64,000 nucleotides of DNA from an uncultured Anaerococcus sp. (GCF_943908415.1 NZ_CALTSY010000003.1:1-64000); one strand, 5' to 3'; numbered from the stretch's first letter, positions 43,902 through 53,826 are shown. The notes: generated by a model from the letters alone, not told the origin. Numbers and translations are program-made.

Positions 43902-45182
43902 TTGAATCAAGTTTTAATAATAGCGGATGATTTAACTGGAGCTAATGCCAATTGCGCATTAATGAAAACGATTGGATTAAGGGCTGCTAGTATGACTGGA
44001 AATTCTATAAATAATTTGCCTTCCGATATAGATGTGGTTGCATTTACTACTGATTCTAGAGCCATGGTAAAAGAGCAGGCTTATAAAAGAGTCTATGAAT
44101 ATGTAAAAAAATACAAGGATAAAGGGATAGAATTATACTCAAAAAGAATTGATTCAACCCTTAGGGGTAACCTAGGGTCTGAGTTACAAGCTTACCAGAA
44201 TGCCTTAGCTGATAAAAGAGTAGCTATATGTGTTCCTGCATTCCCAGATTCTAATAGGATAGTTGTAGATGATTATTTATATGTAGATGGTAATTCTCTT
44301 ATGAGTACCGATGCGGGCAAGGATTCAAAGATTTCAGCTATAAGTAACTTTGTAACTGAAAATTTCAAAAAAGATTACAGTGGCAGTGTTAAGCATATTG
44401 GTATAAAAGAAATAGATAAAGGATTGGATAACTTAATAAAAATTATCAAAGATAATAATAAAAGAGACTTGTTGATATTTGATGCTATAACAAACGAGCA
44501 AATATCTTTAATAGCAAAAGCCACATTAGAAAGCGGAGTAGATTTTATAAGTGTAGATCCTGGACCTTATACAAAAGAGCTTACAAAATTACTTTATAAG
44601 AAAGGAAGTATAAGCACTAAGGCTTTAGCTGTGATTGGATCTGTAACTAATGTTACTATGCAGCAAATGATTGAGCTAAAGAAAAATTATAATTATTACC
44701 AGGTGGACGTTGATCCGAATAATCTAATAAACATTAATAAAGCAGTTGATGAAATAAATAAAAGTGTTGAGGAAACATGCGATAATTTAAATGATTATGA
44801 GTTGTTAATAGTTACAACTACCCCTCAAGACATAAACGATAGATTAGATTTAAAAGAAATTTCTAAAAAAGTGAATGTAAGTATAGATGACTTATCAATT
44901 TTGATTTCTAGAGGACTTGCAAAAATAGCTAAAGAAGTTGTGATATCTGAAGAATCAATATCTGGTGTATTTTCATCAGGAGGTGATATTACAGTAGCTA
45001 TTACAGAAGAGCTAAGAAGCGATGGTATAGAAATAAGAGAAGAGGTTCAACCCTTAGTAGCTTATGGCAGAATAATTAATGGTTTAAAGCCTGGAATAAA
45101 GATTGTAAGTAAAGGGGGCATGGTTGGTAGTAAAAATGTTATGGTGGAATGTGTAAAAAGAATACTTAGTGAAGGAGAATGA
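43902..45182 (+). CDS. Four-carbon acid sugar kinase (DUF1537 family)
   Basis: A 426-residue kinase opening MNQVLIIADDLTGANANCA, the family's N-terminal motif, with YSKRIDSTLRGNLGSEL (about 85-101) and a C-terminal ATP-binding region with SGVFSSGGDIT and GGMVGSKN. Enzymes of this family phosphorylate D-threonate, D-erythronate or 3-oxo-tetronates. The TTG start at 43902 sits 5 bases after AGGAGG; an earlier in-frame ATG (43869) lies inside the regulator gene. With the adjacent PdxA2 it fits the D-threonate kinase (DtnK) route. Confidence 0.85.
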   Translation: MNQVLIIADDLTGANANCALMKTIGLRAASMTGNSINNLPSDIDVVAFTTDSRAMVKEQAYKRVYEYVKKYKDKGIELYSKRIDSTLRGNLGSELQAYQNALADKRVAICVPAFPDSNRIVVDDYLYVDGNSLMSTDAGKDSKISAISNFVTENFKKDYSGSVKHIGIKEIDKGLDNLIKIIKDNNKRDLLIFDAITNEQISLIAKATLESGVDFISVDPGPYTKELTKLLYKKGSISTKALAVIGSVTNVTMQQMIELKKNYNYYQVDVDPNNLININKAVDEINKSVEETCDNLNDYELLIVTTTPQDINDRLDLKEISKKVNVSIDDLSILISRGLAKIAKEVVISEESISGVFSSGGDITVAITEELRSDGIEIREEVQPLVAYGRIINGLKPGIKIVSKGGMVGSKNVMVECVKRILSEGE

Positions 45183-45183
45183 T

Positions 45184-46179
45184 ATGCAAAAAAGTAGAAT
45201 AGCTATAACTCTTGGAGATCCAGCAGGAATCGGTCCAGAAATAGTTGCAAAAACATTTAATGAAAAAGACTTATATGATCAAGCTGAATTAGTTTTAATA
45301 GGTGATAAATTTGTACTGGAAAAAGCCTTAAAAGTGGTAAACTTGGATTTAAAAATTAATGTAATAAAAGATGTTGAAGATGGTATATATGAGTTTGGAA
45401 CTATAGATCTGATTGACTTAGGAATTATTAATCAAGATTATGACTTCGGAGTAGTAAACGATAAGTGTGGAGAGGCCTCATACCAGTATATAAAAAAAGC
45501 TGGAGAACTTGCTATGGAGGGGAAAGTAAACTCTGTAGCAACTTCTCCTATAAATAAAGAAGCTCTAAGAGCAGCTAATATACCTTATATTGGACATACT
45601 GAGATGTTTGAAGATATTTCAGGTGTAGATGACCCTCTTACAATGTTTGAAGTGGAGGGTCTAAGGGTGTTTTTTCTATCAAGGCACTTATCACTAAGAG
45701 ATGCTATTGATCAAGTAAAATATGATAGAGTTTTAGACTACATTCAAAGGTGTACGGAAGCTATGAAAAGGCTAGGTTTAGAAGGAACTTTAGCTGTTGC
45801 AGGACTTAATCCTCACTCTGGAGAGCATGGATTATTTGGTATGGAAGAGGTTGAAGAGATAAGTCCAGCAATACAAGAGGCTCAGAAAAGAGGATATGAT
45901 GTGGTAGGTCCTATAGGAGCAGACTCTGTTTTTGCACAAGGTCTTGAAGGTAAATATAAAGCTGTGCTATCTTTGTATCATGACCAAGGTCATATTGCTA
46001 CAAAAACTTATAACTTTATGAAAACAATATCTCTTACTAACTCTATGCCTTTTTTAAGAACATCAGTAGACCATGGTACTGCTTATGATGTTGCAGGAAA
46101 AAATATAGCTTCCGAAGTCAGTATGGTTGAGGCTGTAAGATTAGCAGCTATTTATGGACCTAAGTTTAATAAAAATTAG
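45184..46179 (+). CDS. pdxA2: PdxA2-type 4-phospho-D-threonate dehydrogenase
   Basis: A 331-residue member of the PdxA family. GDPAGIGPEIV near the N-terminus, the metal-binding histidines in YIGHTEMFE, GLNPHSGEHGLFG and LYHDQGHI, and a C-terminal DHGTAYDVAG are present. Classic PdxA serves vitamin B6 synthesis; PdxA2 paralogues next to DUF1537 kinases oxidise and decarboxylate 4-phospho-D-threonate to dihydroxyacetone phosphate. The gene context favours PdxA2. GAAGGAG supports the ATG at 45184. Confidence 0.85.
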   Translation: MQKSRIAITLGDPAGIGPEIVAKTFNEKDLYDQAELVLIGDKFVLEKALKVVNLDLKINVIKDVEDGIYEFGTIDLIDLGIINQDYDFGVVNDKCGEASYQYIKKAGELAMEGKVNSVATSPINKEALRAANIPYIGHTEMFEDISGVDDPLTMFEVEGLRVFFLSRHLSLRDAIDQVKYDRVLDYIQRCTEAMKRLGLEGTLAVAGLNPHSGEHGLFGMEEVEEISPAIQEAQKRGYDVVGPIGADSVFAQGLEGKYKAVLSLYHDQGHIATKTYNFMKTISLTNSMPFLRTSVDHGTAYDVAGKNIASEVSMVEAVRLAAIYGPKFNKN

Positions 46180-46188
46180 GAGAAATAT

Positions 46189-47568
46189 ATGCAGGACTCA
46201 AGAATAATAATTGCTTTAATAGTAGGCCTTATTTTACTAATAGGGCTTATCATGAAAACCAAAATCCATACTTTTTTAGCTTTAATTATTACAGCTTTAT
46301 TCATAGGCATAGCAGGAGGTATGGAGTGGGAAGATGCAATAGAATCTGTTACCGGAGGATTTGGAGGCACACTAGGTTCTATAGGTATTATAATAGGGTT
46401 TGGAGTTATGATGGGTCAAGTATTTGAGATATCGAATGCTGCTAAAAGGATGGCATCATCATTTATAAAGATTTTTGGAAAAGGAAAAGAAGATATAGCT
46501 ATGGCTGTGACAGGCTTTTTAGTTTCTATACCAATATTTTGTGACTCTGGATTTGTAGTTTTATTCCCTATAGCTAAAGCCTTATCTGCAACCACTAAAA
46601 AATCTGTGATAACTTTAGGTCTAGCACTTGCTTCAGGACTAGTAATAACCCATACAGTAGTCCCTCCTACCCCAGGTCCAGTAGGGGCTGCAGGTATTTT
46701 TGGTGCTAATGTTGGATCAGTTATACTTTGGGGAATCGTAGTTGCTATACCTATGGTTATAGTATCTTTGCTATATGCTAGATGGTACGGAAAGAAACTA
46801 TATCAGATTCCTGATGAAAATGGAGAGTGGATTAGACCTAGCAATATAGAGTTAACAGAAGAAAAAGCTTACGATTTTAAAGATAGTGAAGATATGCCTT
46901 CGACTTTAAAAGCTTTTATGCCTATAATCATACCTATTATATTAATATTGATAAATACAATAATAGGGGCATTTTCTAAAACTAGAGGTTTAGAGATTAC
47001 TGGTTTATATTCAGTACTATCCTTTTTAGGAACTCCGATTGTAGCTGTAGGAATAGGATTGATTGTAGCTATTCTAACATTAACAGCAGGTATGTCAAAA
47101 GAAAAAGTTACAAAAGAACTTGAAGTTGGAATACAATCTGCTGGTATTATAATTCTCGTAACAGGTGGAGGTGGTGCTTTAGGTAGGGTACTAACTGATT
47201 CTGGAGTAGGTACCCAAATAGCTGAGTCAATATCAAAAATGAATATTAACCCGCTTATACTTCCTTTTATTATATCTACTATTATTAGATTTATACAAGG
47301 ATCGGGAACAGTTGCTATGCTTACTTCCGCATCTATTTCTGCACCTATTGTATTAGCTCTAGGAATAAACCCTGTATTTGCAACTCTTTCGGCTTGTGTA
47401 GGATCAGTATTTTTCTCATACTTTAACGATTCGATGTTTTGGGTTGTTAATAGATCGTTAGGGTTATCAGATGCTAAAGAGCAATTGAGAGGATATTCAA
47501 TAGTTACATCATTAGCTTGGGCTGCTGGATTTATAACCATAGTTATCTTAAATATGATTTTTGGATAA
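46189..47568 (+). CDS. GntP-family permease
   Basis: A 459-residue permease with about twelve hydrophobic segments. GGFGGTLGSIGIIIGFGVMMGQ, FCDSGFVVLFP and HTVVPPTPGPVGAAG are typical of the gluconate:H+ symporter (GntP) family. Position after the kinase and PdxA2 suggests uptake of a four-carbon sugar acid such as D-threonate. AGGAGAAA precedes the ATG. The operon ends in a very strong hairpin. Confidence 0.88.
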   Translation: MQDSRIIIALIVGLILLIGLIMKTKIHTFLALIITALFIGIAGGMEWEDAIESVTGGFGGTLGSIGIIIGFGVMMGQVFEISNAAKRMASSFIKIFGKGKEDIAMAVTGFLVSIPIFCDSGFVVLFPIAKALSATTKKSVITLGLALASGLVITHTVVPPTPGPVGAAGIFGANVGSVILWGIVVAIPMVIVSLLYARWYGKKLYQIPDENGEWIRPSNIELTEEKAYDFKDSEDMPSTLKAFMPIIIPIILILINTIIGAFSKTRGLEITGLYSVLSFLGTPIVAVGIGLIVAILTLTAGMSKEKVTKELEVGIQSAGIIILVTGGGGALGRVLTDSGVGTQIAESISKMNINPLILPFIISTIIRFIQGSGTVAMLTSASISAPIVLALGINPVFATLSACVGSVFFSYFNDSMFWVVNRSLGLSDAKEQLRGYSIVTSLAWAAGFITIVILNMIFG

Positions 47569-47576
47569 ATAATAAT

Positions 47577-47654
47577 GCAACAGATTATATGAAGTAAATC
47601 CCAAAATACAGATTATAGGTTTTAGGATTTACTTCATATAATCTGTTGCTTTTT
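47577..47654. terminator. Strong terminator, 25-bp perfect stem
   Basis: Bases 47577-47601 are exactly complementary to 47625-47649, with a 23-base loop and a T run after it on the plus strand. It lies between convergent operons. Confidence 0.85.
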
Positions 47655-47655
47655 C

Positions 47656-48876
47656 TTATTTTATAAAATCATCTAGCCTAACAAAAACAGGCATGCCATT
47701 TTGGTAGTTTTGTTCTACCATTCCTTCTATAAGAGGGAGAGTATAAGATGTCATTTTTGCTTCTAGAGTTTTTTTATCAACTAGCCATTCCTTTGGAATT
47801 TTCATTTCTTTGTTGGCTATTTTATCTGGACTTACTGATTCATAGTATACTTGATAATCACTGGAATCTTTTCTTTTTAGAACTGGAATTAGATTAGTGT
47901 TATCAACTCCTAATTCTAGGGCTTTATATCCTAAATTGTAGGCTTCTTTGGCGTCTACTTTACTAATTAGATTGCTTGTCCTTTGGGCTATGTTAAGTTC
48001 AACTGCACGTGATTTTATTTCTAATTTGTTTCTGATTAGATCAGCAAGCCTATGTCCTACTCCTGCTACAACTTTATGACCAAAGGAATCATCTTTATTA
48101 GAAAAGCTTACTTCATCTAATTTATTATCTTTATCTCTAAAACCTTCTGCAACAGCAACTATAAGATTGCTTTCGTATCTAAGTTCACTTTTGATTTCTT
48201 CTAAGATCTGATCTAAGGATTTTTTATCTTCTGGAAGATAAAGTAAATTTACTACTTCCTTATCCATTTGATAGTTAGCTGTAAGTGAGGATGCTGCAAG
48301 CCAACCTGCATCTCTACCCATGATTTCTACAAAAGTTACTGATTCTAAATCATATATATCAACATCTGTTCTTAATGTTCTTAAAGTAGTTGTTATATAT
48401 TTAGCTGTAGATGCAAAACCAGGAGAATGGTCCATTTCCATTAGGTCGTTGTCTATAGTCTTTGGACAACCTATAATGTTAATATCTCTAATATTGTGAT
48501 CTTCCATATATTCATTAAGCTTCATAACAGTATCCATGGAGTCATTGCCTCCTATGTAAATAAAAGTTGATATTTTATATTCTTTCAATGTTTCAAATAT
48601 CTTATCAAAAATTTCATCATCTGATGAGTCAGGGAGCTTGTATCTACAGGAACCTAGAATAGAAGAAGGTCTTGATATTAATTGTGATTCTATATTATTT
48701 TCCTTATATTTTTCTTTGTCTACTTGAGCAATTTCTTTATTGATTATTCCCTCTATTCCATGAAGGCTTAAATAAACTTTATCAAAATTATTATTTATAC
48801 TAGCAGAAATCACGCCAGCAAGTGATGAATTGATTACGCTGGTTGGGCCACCAGATTGAGCAACTATAACATTCAT
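47656..48876 (-). CDS. pfp: 6-phosphofructokinase, pyrophosphate-dependent type
   Basis: A 406-residue PFK. GGNDSMDT at 109-116 and PKTIDND at 138-144 show Asp and Lys at the two positions that mark PPi-dependent enzymes (ATP enzymes have Gly at both). SPGFASTAKYI and GRDAGWLAASS follow. It makes fructose-1,6-bisphosphate using PPi reversibly, which saves ATP. Its start overlaps the stop of the upstream HAD gene (TAATG). It is the last gene of a minus-strand group. Confidence 0.9.
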   Translation of the reverse strand: MNVIVAQSGGPTSVINSSLAGVISASINNNFDKVYLSLHGIEGIINKEIAQVDKEKYKENNIESQLISRPSSILGSCRYKLPDSSDDEIFDKIFETLKEYKISTFIYIGGNDSMDTVMKLNEYMEDHNIRDINIIGCPKTIDNDLMEMDHSPGFASTAKYITTTLRTLRTDVDIYDLESVTFVEIMGRDAGWLAASSLTANYQMDKEVVNLLYLPEDKKSLDQILEEIKSELRYESNLIVAVAEGFRDKDNKLDEVSFSNKDDSFGHKVVAGVGHRLADLIRNKLEIKSRAVELNIAQRTSNLISKVDAKEAYNLGYKALELGVDNTNLIPVLKRKDSSDYQVYYESVSPDKIANKEMKIPKEWLVDKKTLEAKMTSYTLPLIEGMVEQNYQNGMPVFVRLDDFIK

Positions 48877-49694
48877 TATTTATTCTCCTTATTTAGTAGA
48901 TATTTCTCTAAGTAGTCAGCTATGCCATCTTCATCATTTGATAGAGTCACATAATCAGCAATTTCTAGCATTTTGTCAGAACCATTTGCCATTACTACTC
49001 CAACTCCAGCATCTTTAATCATTGATACGTCATTATCTTCATCACCAAAAGCAATTATATCTTCCATTGGAATATCATAGTATTTGGCAATCTCTAAAAG
49101 GCTTTCTCCCTTACTGACTCCTTTTGGCATAACTTCGTAATAATATGGGGTTGATTTTACAAGAGTAAATTTATCGGCAAAATTATCGTGTATTTTAGTT
49201 AAGGGTTCCAAAATTTTGTCAGGATGGCAAGCAAATAATACATTATTTGGCTCAAAGTCTATGTTGTAAGATAAATCTGGGTCATAAATAATTTCCATAT
49301 TATTTTTAGCCCTTGTCTCCTCAAGTTTATAGGTATCCATTGAGTTTGTATAGCACTTACCATCATAATAGATGGTGTAGTTGATATCAAGGCCTTCAGA
49401 GAATTCTAAAAGCTCTTTCATATCATTTAGATCTAGGGTGTGATTGAAGAGAATTTCATTAGTACCATAGTTTGTAATCCTAGCTCCATTGTAGTTGGAA
49501 AGTAGACCATCGTACTCATCAAGTTTGAGAATTTCAGCATATTTCATAACTCCCTTAGGAGATCTTCCTGAAACAATTACAACTATGTTTTCTTCTTCTA
49601 GTGCTTTTTCTAAAGCTTTTTGGGTTCTTGGAGTGATTTCTCCGTTACTATTTAAAAGCGTTCCATCTATATCTAGTGCGATAATTTTTGGCAT
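48876..49694 (-). CDS. Cof-type HAD phosphatase (copy 1)
   Basis: A 272-residue HAD hydrolase of the Cof/IIB type. Motif I DIDGTLLNS (about 7-15) and motif IV AFGDEDNDVSMI (about 215-226) are intact, with VSGRSPKG as motif II. Such enzymes dephosphorylate sugar phosphates or cofactors with broad specificity. It is followed by the PFK gene with overlap. Two paralogues lie directly upstream. Confidence 0.88.
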   Translation of the reverse strand: MPKIIALDIDGTLLNSNGEITPRTQKALEKALEEENIVVIVSGRSPKGVMKYAEILKLDEYDGLLSNYNGARITNYGTNEILFNHTLDLNDMKELLEFSEGLDINYTIYYDGKCYTNSMDTYKLEETRAKNNMEIIYDPDLSYNIDFEPNNVLFACHPDKILEPLTKIHDNFADKFTLVKSTPYYYEVMPKGVSKGESLLEIAKYYDIPMEDIIAFGDEDNDVSMIKDAGVGVVMANGSDKMLEIADYVTLSNDEDGIADYLEKYLLNKENK

Positions 49695-49763
49695 ATAACC
49701 TCCTGAAGTTTATACAAAAATTTTGCATATTCTCTACAATTATACCATATTATAGAATAAGGC

Positions 49764-50564
49764 CTATAGAACAAATTTTTCTAAATAATATCCTATTCCG
49801 TTTTCATCGTTAGATAGGGTTACATAAGAGGACATTCCCTTTATAATATCATCTGCATTACCCATGGCTACAGCAACTCCTGCTGTTTCAAACATACTTA
49901 TATCATTTAGGGCATCTCCAAAGGCTATTATATCTTTTTCCTTTATATTATAATGCTCAGCTATTTCTAGAAGGGATTTACCTTTTGATAGATTTTGTGG
50001 CATAATCTCATAAAAAGCACTTAGATTCCTTACTTGACTAGTCCTATCAGAAAAATTATCTTTTAGGAAAGGAATTATTTCATCTAATTTTTGAGGATAA
50101 TTTGCAAAGATTATCTTATAAGGCTTGAAGTTTATTGATTTGCTTAAATCTTCTACAATCAATGGTTCTAGTTTTAATATATGAGTTTCTACATCAAGAA
50201 AAGCATTATCTTTATTTGAAATCATAGTGTATTCATCTGTTATAAGAGGGAATACATCTAGATTTTTTGTTTTCTCTAAGATTTCTTTTGCTAGATCTAA
50301 GTCTAATGTGTGGCTACTAATTTTTTCGCCAGTTTTAAAGTTTGTTATAGCTCCACCATTGTAGGAAGATATTAGACCCGCAAACTTTTCAAATTCTAAC
50401 TCTTTTGCTAAATCTAATATAGCTTCTGTTGGTCTACCTGAGACTATAACTACTTTATGACCTTTTTCCATTGCTTTTATAAGGGAATCTTTTGTTTGGA
50501 CTAGTATTTCATGATTGCTATTTAGGAGTGTACCATCTACATCTACTGCTATTAACTTACTCAT
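49764..50564 (-). CDS. Cof-type HAD phosphatase (copy 2)
   Basis: A 266-residue Cof/IIB HAD hydrolase with motif I DVDGTLLNSNHEI, VSGRPTEA and motif IV AFGDALNDISMF, where the more usual acidic residue after GD is replaced by Ala. AAAGGAG supports the start at 50564, 7 bases inside the end of the upstream paralogue; a longer frame upstream lacks a good site. It resembles copy 3 more than copy 1. Confidence 0.87.
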   Translation of the reverse strand: MSKLIAVDVDGTLLNSNHEILVQTKDSLIKAMEKGHKVVIVSGRPTEAILDLAKELEFEKFAGLISSYNGGAITNFKTGEKISSHTLDLDLAKEILEKTKNLDVFPLITDEYTMISNKDNAFLDVETHILKLEPLIVEDLSKSINFKPYKIIFANYPQKLDEIIPFLKDNFSDRTSQVRNLSAFYEIMPQNLSKGKSLLEIAEHYNIKEKDIIAFGDALNDISMFETAGVAVAMGNADDIIKGMSSYVTLSNDENGIGYYLEKFVL

Positions 50565-51372
50565 TCGAATCTCCTTTAAGTACAAATTTTTCTAAGTAAT
50601 CTGCTATACCATCTTCATCATTGGATAGGGTTATATAATCAGCTATTTCTTTTATATGATCAACTGCATTAGCCATAGCAACTCCTACACCTGCTACTTC
50701 AAGCATTGTTTCATCGTTAAGTTCATCTCCGAAAGCTATTATGTCTTTTTGATCTATCCCGTAATAGTCTGCAATTTCTAGAAGACTTTTACCCTTTGAT
50801 AGATTCTGAGGCATTATTTCATAATAAAATCTTTGAGTTCGTATTAGGCTGGTTTTGCCACCATATTTTTCTTCTAAAACTGGAATTATTTTATCAAGGA
50901 TTTCTGGATCGTTGGCAAATAGTAGTTTATTAGGTGGGAAGTCTATAGCATCTCTAATATTTTCATCTACTATTGTATCTAGTCCTAGTAAGTCTCTTTC
51001 TACCCCTAAATATTTACCTTCTTTATCTGATATAATCTTTCCTTCATTTGGAATTATAATTTCTAAATCTAGGTCTTTGGTTTCCCTTAGAATTTCTTTT
51101 GCTAATTTTAAATCTAGGGTATGATTAGTAATTTTTTTACCTGTTTCATAATTAGTAATAGATCCTCCGTTAAAGGCTGAGATTAGACCACCATGTTTAT
51201 CAAATTGAAGTTCAGCGGCTAAGCCTTTTATGGCTTCAGTGGGTCTTCCTGATACAATTACTACTTTATGACCTTCTTCTAATGCTTTTATTAGACAATC
51301 ACGAGTCTTAGGGCTTATTTTATGGTCTGAGTTTAAGAGGGTTCCATCAACATCAAGTGCAATTAATTTCAT
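50557..51372 (-). CDS. Cof-type HAD phosphatase (copy 3)
   Basis: A 271-residue Cof/IIB HAD hydrolase: motif I DVDGTLLNSDHKI, motif II VSGRPTEA, motif IV AFGDELNDETML. It is the first of the three tandem copies in transcription order and overlaps the next by 8 bases. Close likeness to copy 2 (for example MPQNLSKGKSLLEIA in both) shows local duplication. Confidence 0.88.
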   Translation of the reverse strand: MKLIALDVDGTLLNSDHKISPKTRDCLIKALEEGHKVVIVSGRPTEAIKGLAAELQFDKHGGLISAFNGGSITNYETGKKITNHTLDLKLAKEILRETKDLDLEIIIPNEGKIISDKEGKYLGVERDLLGLDTIVDENIRDAIDFPPNKLLFANDPEILDKIIPVLEEKYGGKTSLIRTQRFYYEIMPQNLSKGKSLLEIADYYGIDQKDIIAFGDELNDETMLEVAGVGVAMANAVDHIKEIADYITLSNDEDGIADYLEKFVLKGDSNE

Positions 51373-51385
51373 ATATATCCTTTAC

Positions 51386-51438
51386 TAAAAATAGGGCTTA
51401 TTGCAATTATAAAACTTAAGCTTTATAAGCAACAGCCC
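51386..51438 (-). terminator. Terminator after crr
   Basis: Stem AGGGCT with TTGC/GCAA continuation (51393-51404 against 51427-51438, imperfect), followed on the minus strand by ATTTTTA. It separates crr from the HAD genes at least partly. Confidence 0.6.
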
Positions 51439-51444
51439 TTTATC

Positions 51445-51951
51445 TTATTTAACTTCTATTAAATCATCACCGTGGTTAACCACACCTGTTTTTAATACAT
51501 TGATTTCATAGTTATCTGTATTGGTAATTATTACAGGTGATTCTGTGGCCTTGCCACTTGCTTCGATCTTATCTATATCAAACTCTAATAGCAAATCTCC
51601 AGCTTTAACATTTTCGCCGGCAGATGCCTTAAGAGAAAATGGTTCACCGGCTAATTCTACTGTATCAAGACCTATGTGTATAAGTATCTCTACTCCTGAA
51701 TTAGCTGTAATACCAACAGCGTGTCCTGTTTCGGCAAGCATTGATATAGTGCCATCCACTGGACTATATAATTTCCCTTCGCTTGGAATAATCATTGTAC
51801 CTTTTCCGACTATCTCCTGCGCAAAAACTGGGTCTTTACATTCCCCTATATTTTTAGCTTCTCCTGTCATAGGAGCAAGTATAATAGTTTCATTATCAGT
51901 TGAACTTACTTCTTGCTTTGGTTTTGATTTAAACTTATCAAAAAATCCCAT
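51445..51951 (-). CDS. crr: PTS glucose-family EIIA
   Basis: A 168-residue EIIA-Glc. Active histidine H92 in VEILIHIGLDTVEL with helper H77 in ETGHAVGI. It accepts phosphate from HPr and passes it to EIIBC proteins of the glucose family, none of which is in this window, so it must serve permeases encoded elsewhere. In some bacteria it also has regulatory roles. AGGAGG-type site precedes the ATG. Confidence 0.93.
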   Translation of the reverse strand: MGFFDKFKSKPKQEVSSTDNETIILAPMTGEAKNIGECKDPVFAQEIVGKGTMIIPSEGKLYSPVDGTISMLAETGHAVGITANSGVEILIHIGLDTVELAGEPFSLKASAGENVKAGDLLLEFDIDKIEASGKATESPVIITNTDNYEINVLKTGVVNHGDDLIEVK

Positions 51952-52053
51952 ATATCCTCCTTATAATAATAGCTACATCTTTTTACCATTATACCCAAAA
52001 TATAAAGTTAAGAGTATGTTAGATAATCTAAGATTTTAAATAAATTTTCTAAA

Positions 52054-52069
52054 TGTAACATATGTTACA
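52054..52069 (+). promoter_or_regulatory. Crp/Fnr-type operator of hcp (HcpR-like)
   Basis: Perfect 16-bp palindrome TGTAACATATGTTACA. The -10 box TATAAT lies at 52091-52096 and there is no good -35; with a start near 52103 the palindrome is centred at about -41.5, the classic class II activator position. A Crp/Fnr gene lies 3.4 kb downstream. Confidence 0.75.
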
Positions 52070-52143
52070 GATTTTAGGGTAAATATGTCCTATAATATAA
52101 ACATAAAAGATATTAACATTTAAATTTACAAAGGAGTAATAAT

Positions 52144-53763
52144 ATGTTTTGTTATCAATGTCAAGAGACAGCTAAAAATGAAGGATGTACAGTACAAGGT
52201 GTTTGTGGTAAAAAGGAAGATACTGCAAATGCACAGGATTTATTAATATATGTAACAAAAGGACTTGCTGAAGTTGCCAATAAGATTGGGGATGACAATA
52301 GTGAAGTTTATGATAGGATTTCAAACAACCTATTTGTAACTATCACAAATGCAAACTTTGATACACCAGCAATAATGAAAGTAGTTAAAGAAACTATAGA
52401 GATGAAGGATTCTCTACTTGAAAAATTAGATAATAAAGATGGATTATCTGATATAGCCTTATATTCATCAATGGATGATGAAGAACTTGAAAGAAAAGCT
52501 ATTGAAGTTGGTGTACTTAATATCATGAATGAAGACGAAAGATCCCTTGTCGAACTAACTACATATGGCTTAAAGGGAATGGCAGCCTACAACCACCATG
52601 CCAATGTACTTGGTTTTAGGGATGTAGAAGTTGATAGATTTATAGCTCATGCCCTAGAAGAGACAACTAAGTCTGATAAAGAAGTAAAAAGCTTAATCGA
52701 CCTAGTATTAGATACAGGAAGTCACGGAGTTAAGGCTATGGCTTTACTTGATAAGGCAAATACTCAAAGCTTTGGTAACCCAGAGATTACAGAGGTTGAT
52801 TATTCTGCAGGTGATAAGCCAGCTATCCTTATATCAGGTCACGACCTAAATGATATGAAGATGCTTTTAGATCAAACTAAAGATAGTGGGGTAGAGGTAT
52901 ACACACACTCTGAGATGCTTCCAGCAAATTATTATCCAGAATTTAAAAAGTATGATCATTTCCATGGTAACTACGGTAATAGTTGGTGGAGTCAAAATGA
53001 TGAATTTGAGGCATTCAATGGACCAATCCTTATGACAACAAACTGTATTGTTCCTATGAAAAAAGACAATACTTATCAAGATAGGATGTTTACAACAGGG
53101 GATGCTGGTTATCCAGGATGCACACATATAGAAAAAGATGAGAATGGATATAAGGACTTCTCAGAAATCATTGAGCTTGCTAAAAAATGTGATGCTCCAA
53201 CAAATCTTGAAGATACAAAGGTTGTAGGCGGTTTTGCCCATAATCAAGTTACAGAGCTAGCTGATAAGGTTGTTGAAGAAATCAATGCCGGTAATATTAA
53301 AAAGTTTGTAGTAATGGCAGGCTGTGATGGTAGATTTAAGGATAGATCTTATTACACAGACTTTGCAGAAGCTATCCCAGAGGATTGGATAATTTTAACA
53401 GCAGGATGTGCAAAATATCGCTACAACAAACTAGGACTTGGAGATATTAATGGTATACCAAGAGTACTAGATGCTGGCCAATGTAATGACTCTTACTCAT
53501 TAGTACAAATTGCCCTTACCCTACAAAAGGCATTTGGCTTAGATTCAATAAATGACCTACCAATAGAATACAATATTGCTTGGTATGAACAAAAAGCTGT
53601 AATAGTATTACTATCATTACTAAGTCTAGGAGTTAAAAATATCCACCTAGGACCAACACTTCCAGCTTTCCTATCACCAACAGTTGTAGATTTCTTAGTA
53701 GAAAACTTTGGAATCGCACCAAATACAAGTGTTGAAGAAGACTTAAAGGAAATGACAGCTTAA
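52144..53763 (+). CDS. hcp: Hydroxylamine reductase / hybrid cluster protein
   Basis: A 539-residue class I hybrid cluster protein. N-terminal cysteines C3, C6, C15, C21 (Cx2Cx8Cx5C) bind the [4Fe-4S] cluster; hybrid-cluster ligands are in the later [28 protein letters not shown] and [10 protein letters not shown] segments. It reduces NO or hydroxylamine and protects against nitrosative stress. The promoter has a probable activator site. AAGGAG precedes the ATG. A separate terminator makes it monocistronic. Confidence 0.96.
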   Translation: MFCYQCQETAKNEGCTVQGVCGKKEDTANAQDLLIYVTKGLAEVANKIGDDNSEVYDRISNNLFVTITNANFDTPAIMKVVKETIEMKDSLLEKLDNKDGLSDIALYSSMDDEELERKAIEVGVLNIMNEDERSLVELTTYGLKGMAAYNHHANVLGFRDVEVDRFIAHALEETTKSDKEVKSLIDLVLDTGSHGVKAMALLDKANTQSFGNPEITEVDYSAGDKPAILISGHDLNDMKMLLDQTKDSGVEVYTHSEMLPANYYPEFKKYDHFHGNYGNSWWSQNDEFEAFNGPILMTTNCIVPMKKDNTYQDRMFTTGDAGYPGCTHIEKDENGYKDFSEIIELAKKCDAPTNLEDTKVVGGFAHNQVTELADKVVEEINAGNIKKFVVMAGCDGRFKDRSYYTDFAEAIPEDWIILTAGCAKYRYNKLGLGDINGIPRVLDAGQCNDSYSLVQIALTLQKAFGLDSINDLPIEYNIAWYEQKAVIVLLSLLSLGVKNIHLGPTLPAFLSPTVVDFLVENFGIAPNTSVEEDLKEMTA

Positions 53764-53778
53764 TATATTTGAAACTAG

Positions 53779-53817
53779 ATAAAGCTCGAACTTTTAGAAG
53801 TCCGAGCTTTATTTTTG
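53779..53817 (+). terminator. Terminator after hcp
   Basis: A 10-bp perfect stem ATAAAGCTCG/CGAGCTTTAT (53779-53788, 53803-53812) with inner pairing in the loop and five further T. Confidence 0.85.
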
Positions 53818-53826
53818 TGTTCTATT

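Noticed and set aside
46869..47540. A 223-codon minus-strand ORF opposite the GntP permease gene
   Set aside because: It is the antisense shadow of a clear permease gene, proline- and isoleucine-rich without any motif.
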